A stretch of DNA of 64,000 bases from an uncultured Thermoanaerobaculia bacterium. Lineage in GTDB: Bacteria > Acidobacteriota > Thermoanaerobaculia > Multivoradales > Multivoraceae. Location: contig OX638294.1 in NCBI GenBank assembly GCA_951812325.1, positions 3,324,859-3,388,858 of the forward strand, given 5' to 3'. Position numbers and translations under genes: made by a program. Shown here piece by piece: positions 28,274 through 37,004 of the stretch; position 1 is the first letter of the stretch; every line of letters begins with the position of its first letter. Below the pieces are notes generated by a model. It was not told the origin of the DNA, searched no databases, and saw only the letters and a program-made list of their open reading frames with translations.

Positions 28274-29584
28274 TCAGCGCCCCAGGGCCGGCAGGTTCTT
28301 CACCAGGTCGGAGTAGATCGCGAACATCATGATGCCGACGATCACCACAAGGCCGAACTGGGTCACGAGGTTCTTGACCTGGACGGAGAGATCGCGCCGC
28401 AGGACACTCTCGAACAGCAGGATGGCGAGCTGGCCGCCATCCAGCACCGGGATCGGCAACAGGTTCAGAATGCAGATGTTCAGGCTGATCAGGGCGGTCA
28501 GGAAGACCAGGTCGTTGAGGCTCCGCCGCGCCGCCTGACCGCTGATCCGGGCGATCTCGATGGGTCCGGCGAGAGCGCTCTGCGGCGAGACGCGGCGTTC
28601 GGCCAGTCGGCCAAGGAAGCCGAAGATCTCGGTTGTGGTCTCCCAGTTGATTTGCGCACTCTCGATCAGGGCCGCGCCGGGGCCGACACGCTGGTACGTG
28701 AAGTGGCTGATCGCGATGCCGGCCCGTCCGAGACCGCCTTCAGCTGCCGGCACGAGCCGGATCACCAGGCGCTCGTCGCCGCGGCCGATCTCGACGCCCA
28801 CCTCTTCGCCCGCTCGCGGTTCCACCAGCCGCCGGAAGTCGGCGGCGTCGGTGATGGGGTGTCCGTCCACTGCGTGGAGCGTGTCGCCGTACCGAACGCC
28901 CGCCCGCGCGGCCGGTGTGCCCTCGAACACCTCGCGGACGCGCGGAAGCAGGCTGGCGTACATGCCGGCGTCCCCCAGCTCGTGGCGGGGAAGCCGGCGC
29001 GGTACCAGCACCGTGCTCTGCGTTCTGCCGTCGCGCTCGAAGTCGACCGGGAGACGCCGTTCCGGCGAGGTGAGCACGATGTTCGCGACCTCGCGCCAGT
29101 CGGACACGTCCTCTTCGCCCAGGCGCAGGATGGTGTCGCCGGCTCGCAATCCGGCCTCGAAGGCCGCGGACTCGGGCGCCACGGCGCCGATCTCGGTGCT
29201 CAGGCCGCGCGGCCCGGCCAGCTCGGTACCGGCGACGAGCACGACGGCGATCAGCACGATCGACAGCACGACGTTGGCGGCGGGGCCGGCCAGGAGGACG
29301 ACCATTCGTTGCCACCGCGGCCTGGTGATGAAGTCGCCGGCGTCGCCCGTGGGGTTCGACGCGTCGATCCCGGAAAAGGCCACGTAGCCGCCCAGAGGCA
29401 CCATCGCCAGCCGGTACTCCGTGCCGCCCCGCTCGAATCCCCAGATCCGGGCGCCGAAGCCGATCGAGAACACCCGGACCCGGATCCGAAAGAGCCGCGC
29501 CGCCAGGAAGTGCCCGAGTTCGTGGACGAAGATGATCACTCCGATCACGACCAGCAGGGCCAGGATGTTGCTCAGGATGTTCAT
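28274..29584 (-). CDS. rseP: RIP metalloprotease RseP (site-2 protease)
   Basis: 436 residues from ATG 29584. Seen: GVIIFVHELGHFLAARLF with the HExxH zinc site in the first membrane helix, VPLGGYVAF, LLAGPAANVVLSIVLIAVVL, two PDZ-like domains around residues 120-280 (one with AFEAGLRAGDTILRLGEEDV, one with PAARAGVRYGDTLHAVDGH), and LNICILNLLPIPVLDGGQL with the third catalytic Asp. Cleaves anti-sigma factors in the membrane. An upstream in-frame ATG at 29668 would overlap dxr and adds no membrane sequence. Confidence 0.96.
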   Translation of the reverse strand: MNILSNILALLVVIGVIIFVHELGHFLAARLFRIRVRVFSIGFGARIWGFERGGTEYRLAMVPLGGYVAFSGIDASNPTGDAGDFITRPRWQRMVVLLAGPAANVVLSIVLIAVVLVAGTELAGPRGLSTEIGAVAPESAAFEAGLRAGDTILRLGEEDVSDWREVANIVLTSPERRLPVDFERDGRTQSTVLVPRRLPRHELGDAGMYASLLPRVREVFEGTPAARAGVRYGDTLHAVDGHPITDAADFRRLVEPRAGEEVGVEIGRGDERLVIRLVPAAEGGLGRAGIAISHFTYQRVGPGAALIESAQINWETTTEIFGFLGRLAERRVSPQSALAGPIEIARISGQAARRSLNDLVFLTALISLNICILNLLPIPVLDGGQLAILLFESVLRRDLSVQVKNLVTQFGLVVIVGIMMFAIYSDLVKNLPALGR

Positions 29585-29619
29585 CGGACGAGGGCGGGCG
29601 ACAGAGACGCCCGCCGATG

Positions 29620-30816
29620 CTAACCGCCGAACTGCGCCAGGACTTCCCGGGCGTGCCGACGACCCCACGAATCCCAGGCCAGAGCCTCTTCGATGCTCTC
29701 GGGCTCGCCCCCGACCGCCTGCTGGTCGTGGCGTTCGAGCACTCGGGCCACCACCGGCACGATCGCGGTGAAGGGAACTCGCCGGCTGAGAAAGGCGTCG
29801 ACGGCAATCTCGTTCGCCGCGTTCAGCGCCGCCGGCGCGCCGCCGCCGCCGGCCAGGGCCGCGCGTGCCAGCGAGGGTGCGGGGAAGAGCACCGGATCCA
29901 CTTGCCGGAACTCCAGGTTCGAGGTCGTCTGCAGCAGTTCGGTCAGGCCTGTCGAGGCCGAACCGGCGGCCCGCGGCCAGCGCTCGGGATACGACAGGGC
30001 GTACTGGATGGGGTACTGCATGTCATTGGCCGAGATCTGTGCGATCCCGTTGCCGCAGCAGAATTCGACGATCGAGTGAACGAGCGACTGCGGGTGGATC
30101 GCGATGTCGATCCGGGAACCGGCGACGTCGAACAGGTAGCTCGCTTCGATCAGTTCCAGGCCCTTGTTCATCAGGGTTGCCGAATCGACGCTGATCTTCG
30201 CGCCCATGTTCCAGGTCGGATGTGCAGTTGCCTCGGCCGGCGTCACCGCGTCCAGGGTGGCGGGATCGCGGTCGAGGAAGGGACCGCCCGAAGCGGTCAG
30301 CAGCAGACGGCAGACCTCCTGCGGGCGTCCCGCCCGCAGCGCCTGGTGGATTGCCGCGTGCTCGCTGTCGACGGGCAGGATGGAAGCGCCGGAAGCGGCC
30401 GCCAGCCGGTGCAGCACGGGCCCGGCCGCGACCATCGCCTCCTTGTTGGCAAGCGCCAGGTCGGCGCCGGCTGCGAGCGCCGCCGCAGCCGGTTGAAGGC
30501 CGGCCGCGCCGACGATTGCGGTCACCACGAGATCGAGGCCGCCGGTCCCGACCGCGTCCAGCAGTGCCTGCCCGCCGCAGGTCAGGCTGGTTGTGTCCGG
30601 CAGTTCGCTCCGCAACGCGGCAGCCCCGTCGCCGCTTGCCACGACGACGAGGTCGGGCCGGAACTCCCGCGCCAGTTCGGCCAGGCGGGCGGGTCGCGTT
30701 CCCTGTGCCGCGAGCACCGAGATCCGCAGCCGGTCCCTGTGGTTGCGGGCCACCGCCAGGGTGGCCTCGCCGACTGAACCGGTGGCGCCCAGTACGGCGA
30801 CGCTGCGCCGGCTCAA
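29620..30816 (-). CDS. dxr: 1-deoxy-D-xylulose 5-phosphate reductoisomerase
   Basis: 398 residues; second step of the MEP isoprenoid pathway, NADPH- and metal-dependent. Seen: VAVLGATGSVGEATLAV, ALANKEAMVAAG, ILPVDSEHAAI with the metal-binding Asp/Glu, LTASGGPF, MGAKISVDSATLMNKGLELIEA and VHPQSLVHSIVEF-type IHPQSLVHSIVEF. TTG 30816 is chosen because it overlaps the cdsA TGA as TTGA and begins just before the Rossmann strand. With the ispH-like remnant at 48051 it shows the MEP route is used here. Confidence 0.96.
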   Translation of the reverse strand: MSRRSVAVLGATGSVGEATLAVARNHRDRLRISVLAAQGTRPARLAELAREFRPDLVVVASGDGAAALRSELPDTTSLTCGGQALLDAVGTGGLDLVVTAIVGAAGLQPAAAALAAGADLALANKEAMVAAGPVLHRLAAASGASILPVDSEHAAIHQALRAGRPQEVCRLLLTASGGPFLDRDPATLDAVTPAEATAHPTWNMGAKISVDSATLMNKGLELIEASYLFDVAGSRIDIAIHPQSLVHSIVEFCCGNGIAQISANDMQYPIQYALSYPERWPRAAGSASTGLTELLQTTSNLEFRQVDPVLFPAPSLARAALAGGGGAPAALNAANEIAVDAFLSRRVPFTAIVPVVARVLERHDQQAVGGEPESIEEALAWDSWGRRHAREVLAQFGG

Positions 30817-31685
30817 GGCAGCACTCCGATGCCGGTTCCCTGGAGGGCCGAGACGGCCGGCCCGAGAGCTCCGAGGTCGACGAGCACGTACATCGCCGGC
30901 GTGGCCGGCATCACGCTGTCCAACCGGTCGAGGAGGCCTCCGTGACCCGGGAGGAGTCGGCTGGCGTCCTTCACCTTCGCGGCGCGCTTGAGCAGAGATG
31001 CCACCAGGTCTCCGGCCTGGCCCGAGCCGCCGCAGAGGAGAGCCGTCAGGAGAACGCCCGGCACGAAGTCCTCGGGGCCGAGCCAGAGCAGGAACCCGGC
31101 GAGGCCGACGCCGAGGCTCGCGGCCAGGCCGGAGACAGCGCCGGCGATCGTCTTCCGGGGACTGATCTCGGAGGCCAGGGGCCGGCGGCCGAATGCCCGC
31201 CCGCCGTAATAGGCGCCGATGTCGCCCGCCGCGGCCACCGCCAGAGGCCAGAGCAGAAGCGCGGGATCGCGTTGGTGGAGGTGAATCGCGGCGATCAGGA
31301 ACAGCCCCAGCCACAACGCGCCGAAGGTGAACAGGGCGGAGGCCGCGATGCGGTCGCGCGCTTCGCTGCGGCTGCCCAACCCGACGACGGTCGCCAACGC
31401 GAGTACGACCGTTGCCGCCCCGAACCGGACGTCGAGGCCGGCGAGCCGGGGCAGGGAGACGATTCCGGCATGGACGCCGGCGGCGAGTGCCAGGAGGATC
31501 AGGGCCAGCCACAACGCCGGACGGAATCTCGGCGCAGCGGCGATCCGCCGCACCAGGGCGGTGTACTCCGCGGCCGCCAGCAGGACCACCAGGGTGACGA
31601 CCGCCGCGAAGAACAGGGGCGGCAGATAGAGGATGATGGCTGTCGCCAGTGCCGCGGTCACGATCCCCGTGACGACGCGTTTCAT
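30813..31685 (-). CDS. cdsA: Phosphatidate cytidylyltransferase
   Basis: 290 residues, polytopic inner-membrane enzyme making CDP-diacylglycerol. Hydrophobic segments run through residues 3-180, and the C-terminal part has GDIGAYYGGRAFGRRPLASE, ISPRKTIAGAVSGL and KDASRLLPGHGGLLDRLDSV, the CdsA signature. ATG 31685 overlaps the truA stop as ATGA. Between cdsA and its usual partner uppS there is no gene: uppS is missing from this operon. Confidence 0.95.
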   Translation of the reverse strand: MKRVVTGIVTAALATAIILYLPPLFFAAVVTLVVLLAAAEYTALVRRIAAAPRFRPALWLALILLALAAGVHAGIVSLPRLAGLDVRFGAATVVLALATVVGLGSRSEARDRIAASALFTFGALWLGLFLIAAIHLHQRDPALLLWPLAVAAAGDIGAYYGGRAFGRRPLASEISPRKTIAGAVSGLAASLGVGLAGFLLWLGPEDFVPGVLLTALLCGGSGQAGDLVASLLKRAAKVKDASRLLPGHGGLLDRLDSVMPATPAMYVLVDLGALGPAVSALQGTGIGVLP

Positions 31686-32437
31686 TGCCGCCGACTGTAT
31701 TCCACCCGCTCCAGACACAGGCCGCGCGCCGGTGCGTTGGGACCGGCCTCAGTGCGTGAACCGCCGCCCAGGAGGTCGGCGAAGTCGTCGACCGACCGGC
31801 GGCCGCGGCCGATCTCCAGGGTCGTGCCGACCAGCGCGCGGACCATGCCGCGCAGAAACCCGTCGCCGGCGACGCGGAAGATCAGCTCGTCGCCGGCTTC
31901 GATCCATTCGGCGCGGTGGATTGTCCGCTCCGGCTGGCGGTGGCTGCCCCCGGACCTGGCGAAGGCCGAGAAGTCGTGGCGTCCGGGCAGCAGGGATGCG
32001 GCGCTCTTCATCGCCTCCACGTCGAGTTCGCGCGGCGCCGGGGCGACGAAGGGGGCCCGGAACGGATCGATCACCCGAGCGCGGCAGAGCCGGTAGCCGT
32101 AGACCTTGAAGACGGCGCTCGTGCGGGCGTGAAACGCGTCGTTTACCCGGGCGGCGTCCAGCACGCGGACGGAAGGGGGCAGGTGACGGTTGGCGCCGTG
32201 AACGAGCGCGCGCCGTGTTGCCGCGGCCGGCGACCGCGCGGCCACCGCAACGTGAGCCGCCTGGCCGCGGGCGTGAACGCCGGCATCCGTGCGGCCGGCG
32301 CCGACCACGGTCACGCTTCGGCCGAGGATCCGCGCCAGAGCTTCCTCGACCACCTGCTGCACGGCGAGCGCGTTCTTCTGGCGTTGCCAGCCGGCGAAGT
32401 CCGTGCCGACATACGCGATTCGCAGGCAGTGCTTCAT
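31682..32437 (-). CDS. truA: tRNA pseudouridine38-40 synthase
   Basis: 251 residues. Seen: IAYVGTDFAGWQRQ, TVVGAGRTDAGVHARGQAAH with the catalytic Asp, NDAFHARTSAVFKVYGYRL, HDFSAFARSG and GDGFLRGMVRALVGTTLEIG. It modifies uridines in the tRNA anticodon arm. ATG 32437 overlaps the stop of the upstream GT-C gene as ATGA, and its own stop overlaps cdsA. It is the second gene of the minus-strand envelope/isoprenoid operon. Confidence 0.96.
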   Translation of the reverse strand: MKHCLRIAYVGTDFAGWQRQKNALAVQQVVEEALARILGRSVTVVGAGRTDAGVHARGQAAHVAVAARSPAAATRRALVHGANRHLPPSVRVLDAARVNDAFHARTSAVFKVYGYRLCRARVIDPFRAPFVAPAPRELDVEAMKSAASLLPGRHDFSAFARSGGSHRQPERTIHRAEWIEAGDELIFRVAGDGFLRGMVRALVGTTLEIGRGRRSVDDFADLLGGGSRTEAGPNAPARGLCLERVEYSRRQ

Positions 32438-34146
32438 CGTGTCCCGGCGCCCGAGCCTGACATCCCGTTGACCCGCCTCCAGGCCGGCCGGCGGTCGACC
32501 GCGAAGAGCAGCAGGGGCGGCAACCAGATGGCGCCGTAGACCCAGGGAAAGTAGTCGACGCCGGCGAGGGCCGGCAGATAGGCGAGGGGCAGGGTCGCCG
32601 ACAGCAGCAGCACGCCGCGTACCCCGAGCAGTGCCGCCCAGGGAAGGATCCAGGTCAGGTACCAGGGATAGAGCGTAGGGCTTGCCAGGAGCACGATGCC
32701 GAAGGCGGCGAATGCGGCGCCGGTCGGACCGGGACCCGTTCGCCAGACGCGAAGCCACGCCGCGCCGCCCGCCGCCAGGAGCAGGATGCGGGAAAGGAAC
32801 GCGGGATAGGTGCGGGAGTACAGCGCCTGCCAGGGAGGCTCGTCGATCTCGCCGCCGAAGACGAGGCGAATCACGTGGACGAGTCCCGCGGCAACCCGGT
32901 CGAGTTGCAGGACGTCGAGCAGGCGCCACAGCGGTTCATGGAGCGGACCGTTGTACTCCCAGCGCAGCGCGTAGAGAACCAGGCCGGGAGGCAGGCCGCC
33001 CGTCCGGACCAGGACGGCCGCCGTCGCGGGAACCAGCAGGCAGGCGGCTCCGATGGCGAACAGACGGCCCTGCGGCCGGTCGCGCCGAATCGTCCGCCAC
33101 CAGAGGGGAACTGCAGCGAAGGGAACCAGCTTGGCCAGCACGCCGAGCGCGGCAACGGCCCCGGCGGCCAGCGAACGTCGGGGACCGGACCGGGAACCAT
33201 GCCGGGCCGGGAGCAGAAAGACGCAGGCGATGACGAGCGAGGTTCCCATCACGTCGACGTGGCCCATGCCGGCGCCCTCGATCACGACCAGTGGATTCCA
33301 GACGTATGCCAGCGCCGCCACGGTCGAGCCGCGCCGCCGGGCGAGCGCGAGCAGCAGAAGGCAGCCGATCAGGTCAACCGCGGCCAGCGCGAGCTTGTAG
33401 GCGGCGAGCGGCTGCGGCAGGACGCTGGCGGCGGCGAAGAGGCCCAGCGCCAGAGGCGGGTAGACCGTGGCGACGTCGCGGTGGGCGGTCCGTTGCCACA
33501 GGTCGTCGCGCAGGCCGGTCAGTTCCGGGTCGTTCGGGGTCAGGCGATACGGATTGGCGCCGGAAGCGGCAACGCGGCCGTCCCAGAGGTAGCGATGCAC
33601 ATCGTCGGAGAGGCTCGGCGCCAGCGGCAGCGCCAGCAGGCGGAGCAGCAGCGCGACGACCATCACGCCAACGACCGGGAGTTCGTCTCTTCGCCCGGCT
33701 TCGGCGCCATGCCTCGGGTCAGGCGCGACGACCGGGACGCCGGCGACCGGGAGTTCGTCCGCCTCTTCCCGCCGCGGCGTGGAGTACCCGACGGGATCGC
33801 GGTGCGGGCGGGGGGCGACCGGCAGTTCGTCCGCCTCCTGGCGCACGCGGGGCGTTTCGGCGGCCCTGCCGGAGCTCCGCCGCGAGGGTTCCAGGCGCCT
33901 CAGTGCGCGCAGCAGGGCGCCGAAGGCCAGGAACAGCACCGCGAGGAAGAGCACGCTCGCCCACTGCGCGTCCGCCGCCGGTCGCAGTCCGGCACGGTCC
34001 AGGAGGAGGAGCCCGCCGAAGCAGGCAATCAGGGGCCAGGCGGCAGCCACCGGCTGGAGGCCGCGGGGAGGGCTTCGACCCGGAGCGGTTGGCGGTGGGG
34101 CGATCAGGGGCCGGGCGGCAGCCGCTGGGTGGGGTGCCCTTGCCAT
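32434..34146 (-). CDS. Polytopic GT-C type (DUF2029/GT87-like) mannosyltransferase
   Basis: 570 residues with about ten hydrophobic helices. Seen: SLSDDVHRYLWDGRVAASGANPY, the acidic lipid-sugar-binding loop of GT-C/GT87 transferases, VYPPLALGLFAA, VWNPLVVIEGAGMGHVD and a conserved TLYPWYLTWILPW near the C-terminus. It would transfer a sugar from a polyprenyl carrier outside the inner membrane. The N-terminal 140 residues are odd: two membrane helices, then EADELPVA-type repeats every 24 residues (the 33672 repeats), while the first 45 residues carry a PLIA repeat spaced 25 residues (34025/34100). The true start may be further in. Confidence 0.8.
   Translation of the reverse strand: MARAPHPAAAARPLIAPPPTAPGRSPPRGLQPVAAAWPLIACFGGLLLLDRAGLRPAADAQWASVLFLAVLFLAFGALLRALRRLEPSRRSSGRAAETPRVRQEADELPVAPRPHRDPVGYSTPRREEADELPVAGVPVVAPDPRHGAEAGRRDELPVVGVMVVALLLRLLALPLAPSLSDDVHRYLWDGRVAASGANPYRLTPNDPELTGLRDDLWQRTAHRDVATVYPPLALGLFAAASVLPQPLAAYKLALAAVDLIGCLLLLALARRRGSTVAALAYVWNPLVVIEGAGMGHVDVMGTSLVIACVFLLPARHGSRSGPRRSLAAGAVAALGVLAKLVPFAAVPLWWRTIRRDRPQGRLFAIGAACLLVPATAAVLVRTGGLPPGLVLYALRWEYNGPLHEPLWRLLDVLQLDRVAAGLVHVIRLVFGGEIDEPPWQALYSRTYPAFLSRILLLAAGGAAWLRVWRTGPGPTGAAFAAFGIVLLASPTLYPWYLTWILPWAALLGVRGVLLLSATLPLAYLPALAGVDYFPWVYGAIWLPPLLLFAVDRRPAWRRVNGMSGSGAGTR
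33672..33831. repeat. Three direct repeats, period 72, inside a GT-C gene
   Basis: CGACCGG(G/C)AGTTCGTC occurs at 33672-33687, 33744-33759 and 33816-33831, exactly 72 bases apart each time. Copies two and three stay similar for about 28 bases. In the gene they encode a DELPV motif every 24 residues between the second and third membrane helices. Confidence 0.9.
34025..34132. repeat. Paired direct repeat, 33 bases, period 75
   Basis: Copies at 34025-34057 and 34100-34132 match at 28 of 33 positions and share ATCAGGGGCC. In the GT-C reading frame they encode AAARPLIA and AAAWPLIA 25 residues apart at the protein N-terminus. Confidence 0.8.
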
Positions 34147-34159
34147 ATCGTCGGCGTTC

Positions 34160-35683
34160 GTGCTTCTTTCCGTGTACTACGCCGTTCTCGGCACGCTCGC
34201 ACTCTTCGGGCTGCACCGGCTGGTTCTGTTGCTGGTGCTGCGCCTGGCCCGCCCGCCCGCGGCGCCGGGCCACCTGGGCGCCGCCGGCCCGAAGACGGAA
34301 GCCCCCCTGGACGGGTTCACTGCGGACGGGGCCGCCGCGCCCCGGGTCACTGTCCAGCTGCCAATCTACAACGAACGCTACGTGGCCCCCCGGCTGCTCG
34401 CTGCCGTGCTCGACTTCGACTATCCGGCGGAGCGGCTGGAGATTCAGATCCTCGACGATTCGACCGACGACACGGGCGATCGGATCGAGGCGGTGCTGGC
34501 GGCGGCGGCGGCGCAGAGAGGCTGCCCGCTGCCGACGGTCCGACACCTCCGTCGACCGGAACGCGAAGGCTTCAAGGCAGGCGCCCTCGCAGCCGGTCTG
34601 AGCCAGGCGCGCGGCGAGCTGATCGCGATCTTCGACGCGGACTTCGTACCCGGTCCCTGCTTTCTGCGCCGCACGGTGCCGGCCTTCGTCGATCCCGGAC
34701 TCGGCATGGTCCAGGCACGCTGGGATCACATGAACCGGCGGAGCTCCCTGCTCACCCGCGCTCAGGCGGTCCTGCTCGACGGTCACTTCCTCGTCGAGCA
34801 GGAGGCGCGCTACCGGTCCGGTTGCTTCTTCAACTTCAACGGCACCGCGGGCGTCTGGCGGCGGCGGGCGATCGAAGAGGCCGGCGGGTGGCAGTTCGAC
34901 ACGCTGACCGAGGATCTCGATCTCTCCTACCGCGTGCAGCTGGCGGGCTGGCGCTTTGCCCTGAAGACCGACCTCGCGGTGCCTGCCGAGCTCCCGGCCC
35001 GCGTCAACGACTTCAAGGGCCAGCAGCACCGTTGGGCGCAGGGCACGGCCCAGACCATGCGCAAGCTGCTGGCGAGAGTCCTTCGCAGCCCCGCCAGGCT
35101 GCGGGTCAAGCTGGCGGCGGCTGCGCACCTGACCTCGGGCTTCTGCTATCCGCTACTGGTCGCGCTCGGGCTTCTGCTCCTGCCGGCCATCCTGGTGCGC
35201 CAGGAGTCTCCGTACCTGCTGCTATGGATCGACGCGCCGCTGTTCCTTCTCGGCACGGCTGCCGTGGCCGGCTGCTACGCCGTCGGCCAGCGGCGGGCGG
35301 GCCGGCCGGGCGCCCGCGCGTGGTTGGAGGTGCCGCTTGCGATGTCGGTCGGCATCGGTCTGTCGCTCCACAACTCGGCCGCGGTGGTTGTCGGTCTGTT
35401 TTGTCGGGGCGGCGAGTTCGCGCGCACGCCCAAGATCCCGGCGGACGCGCAGGACCCTCCCGCGCAGTACCGGTCGACCGTTGTCTGGAGCCTCTGGGGC
35501 GAAGCCACGCTGGCTCTCTACTTCTGGATCTGCATTGCCGCCGCCGGTTCGAGTGGCCGCTGGTGGTCTCTTCCCTTCCTGTACCTCTTCGCGCAGGGGT
35601 ACAGCCTGATGGCCCTCGGAGGCACCCTGCCGCGATGGGGACGCCGCGTCAGGGCGCCCTGGACGCCGCCAACCGGTCGCTGA
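34160..35683 (+). CDS. Family 2 glycosyltransferase, cellulose-synthase-like
   Basis: About 507 residues. One N-terminal membrane helix ([17 protein letters not shown]), then a GT-A domain with [39 protein letters not shown] (DxD), [13 protein letters not shown] (ED) and [12 protein letters not shown] (QxxRW). C-terminal membrane helices follow. The D, DxD, ED, QxxRW set marks processive GT2 enzymes that polymerise or extend a glycan through the membrane. No PilZ domain is seen. GTG 34160 starts 14 bases from the divergent GT-C gene, so both share an upstream region. Confidence 0.9.
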   Translation: MLLSVYYAVLGTLALFGLHRLVLLLVLRLARPPAAPGHLGAAGPKTEAPLDGFTADGAAAPRVTVQLPIYNERYVAPRLLAAVLDFDYPAERLEIQILDDSTDDTGDRIEAVLAAAAAQRGCPLPTVRHLRRPEREGFKAGALAAGLSQARGELIAIFDADFVPGPCFLRRTVPAFVDPGLGMVQARWDHMNRRSSLLTRAQAVLLDGHFLVEQEARYRSGCFFNFNGTAGVWRRRAIEEAGGWQFDTLTEDLDLSYRVQLAGWRFALKTDLAVPAELPARVNDFKGQQHRWAQGTAQTMRKLLARVLRSPARLRVKLAAAAHLTSGFCYPLLVALGLLLLPAILVRQESPYLLLWIDAPLFLLGTAAVAGCYAVGQRRAGRPGARAWLEVPLAMSVGIGLSLHNSAAVVVGLFCRGGEFARTPKIPADAQDPPAQYRSTVVWSLWGEATLALYFWICIAAAGSSGRWWSLPFLYLFAQGYSLMALGGTLPRWGRRVRAPWTPPTGR

Positions 35684-35704
35684 CGCCATGTCTGGCCCCG
35701 GTCG

Positions 35705-36280
35705 ATGATCCGCCCCCTGGGAAGACCCTCGCCTCCCGCTTCCTCGAGGCAGGCGAAGGTGGTCGTGCGGCCGGCCTCCGTGGCGGATGCCCCTCTGCTC
35801 AGACGCTGGCGCTCCGAGCCGGCCGTGCGCCGCTTCCAGCCGCTGAACAACGTGTCCGCGTCGCGGCTGCGAGCGGATCTGGCGGCGCAGCGTCCGCGGG
35901 ACATCTACCGCGGCCGGGGCGACCGCTACACCTGGCTGGTCGAGGCGGACGGCGAGCGCGCGGGCTGGATCACTCTGGCGATCGTGAACTGGGAGCACGG
36001 GCTGAGCGAACTGGGGTACGCCCTGGCGACGCGCCACCAGGGTCGGGGCACGATGACCGCGGCACTCGGGCAGTTGCTGCCGGAGCTTCTGCTCCGCACG
36101 CCCCTGGAGCGCATCGAGGCGAGATGCGCGGTCGACAACGAGGCGTCGCGGAAGGTGCTGGAGAAGCTGGGGTTCGTGCGCGAGGGCCGGCTCCGCTCGT
36201 ACTTCGTCCTGCAGGGGCGGCGCACCGACCACCACCTGTACGCCTTGTTGCGCGAGGACTACATCCCCAGGTCCTGGTGA
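35705..36280 (+). CDS. GNAT-family N-acetyltransferase (RimJ/RimL-like)
   Basis: 191 residues. Seen: VVRPASVADAPLLRRWRSEP at the N-terminus, SELGYALATRHQGRGTMTAAL with the acetyl-CoA pyrophosphate loop (QGRGT), and IEARCAVDNEASRKVLEKLGF followed by REGRLRSYFVLQGRRTDHHLY. The order and the NEASRKVLEKLGF segment are typical of RimJ/RimL-type GNATs that acetylate protein N-termini or small amines. Start ATG 35705 is 21 bases after the GT2 stop. The target is unknown. Confidence 0.88.
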   Translation: MIRPLGRPSPPASSRQAKVVVRPASVADAPLLRRWRSEPAVRRFQPLNNVSASRLRADLAAQRPRDIYRGRGDRYTWLVEADGERAGWITLAIVNWEHGLSELGYALATRHQGRGTMTAALGQLLPELLLRTPLERIEARCAVDNEASRKVLEKLGFVREGRLRSYFVLQGRRTDHHLYALLREDYIPRSW

Positions 36281-36295
36281 CGCGGGGACCGGGGG

Positions 36296-36401
36296 GAACA
36301 TGGCGCCTGCAAGGACCGACGAACGCCAGCAGGAGTTCCGCGCCGTCAATGGGCGTGGTGCCGGGGGGCCGAACATGGCGCCTGCAAGGACCGACGAACG
36401 C
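36296..36401. repeat. Paired direct repeat, 31 identical bases, period 75
   Basis: Copies at 36296-36326 and 36371-36401 are identical and begin GAACATGGCGCCTGCAAGG. The first starts 16 bases after the GNAT stop. The spacer ending GTGCCGGGGGGCC resembles the sequence before copy one (GGGGACCGGGGG). The same stretch has an open frame that repeats MAPARTDER, but no SD supports it as a gene. Confidence 0.92.
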
Positions 36402-36499
36402 AGCGTGATTCTCGTTGGACGGCTCTGCAGCCTGGCCCCTCAGGGGTCTGCCGCGCTACAGTTGCGGGCCGTGGATCGTCAGCAGGGGAGGTACGAATC

Positions 36500-37003
36500 T
36501 TGAGCAATGGAATCGGGCAGGACGCGCGGCCAGCAGCAGCAGACCCGGCACTGGAGAATCTCGAGGCCGGAATCGCGCTTTTCTACGAGAACAGGGTCGC
36601 GGAGGCCAGGACCCGGTTCGAAGCCGTGGTCGCGGGTGATGGCGACAGACGCCTGGTCGTTCGCGCGAAGGACTACCTCGGCGCCTGCGAGCGCGCGGCA
36701 ACGCCGACGGACAGCGGTCCGGTCGACGCGTTTCTCGAGGCCGTGATGGCCCGGAACGACGGCGACCTGGAGCGTGTTCTCGAGTTGTGCGGGGACGACG
36801 GGCGAGACCGGGACGACCGCTTCGTCTATCTGGCCGCCTGCGTGCATGCCCTGATGGGAGACGAGGATGCCGCGCTGGACCTGTTGGCGAAGGCTGTGGA
36901 ACTCGACCGGAAGAACCGCGTTCGCGCCTTCCACGATGGCGATTTCTCTTCGCTGCTCGAGGACGAGCGCTTCGTGAACCTCGTTCATGACCTGAACGAC
37001 TGA
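36500..37003 (+). CDS. Small TPR-like cytoplasmic protein
   Basis: 167 residues, no signal peptide or membrane segment. Helical repeats: ALENLEAGIALFYENRVAEA, RTRFEAVVAGDGDRRLVVRA, DGDLERVLELCGDD and EDAALDLLAKAVELDRKN. I cannot assign a family. Start TTG 36500 has GGGGAGG about 9 bases upstream. It ends one base before the glmU ATG, so the two are transcribed and probably translated together. Confidence 0.8.
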   Translation: MSNGIGQDARPAAADPALENLEAGIALFYENRVAEARTRFEAVVAGDGDRRLVVRAKDYLGACERAATPTDSGPVDAFLEAVMARNDGDLERVLELCGDDGRDRDDRFVYLAACVHALMGDEDAALDLLAKAVELDRKNRVRAFHDGDFSSLLEDERFVNLVHDLND

Positions 37004-37004
37004 C

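Noticed and set aside
32875-36408. Very long open frame on the + strand
   Set aside because: It is the shadow of GT-C (opposite strand), GT2 and GNAT genes in a GC-rich region; no domain is recognisable.
36300-36503. Frame encoding MAPARTDER twice as a small gene
   Set aside because: No SD, the repeat alone explains the peptide repeat, and the frame overlaps the likely leader of the TPR gene.
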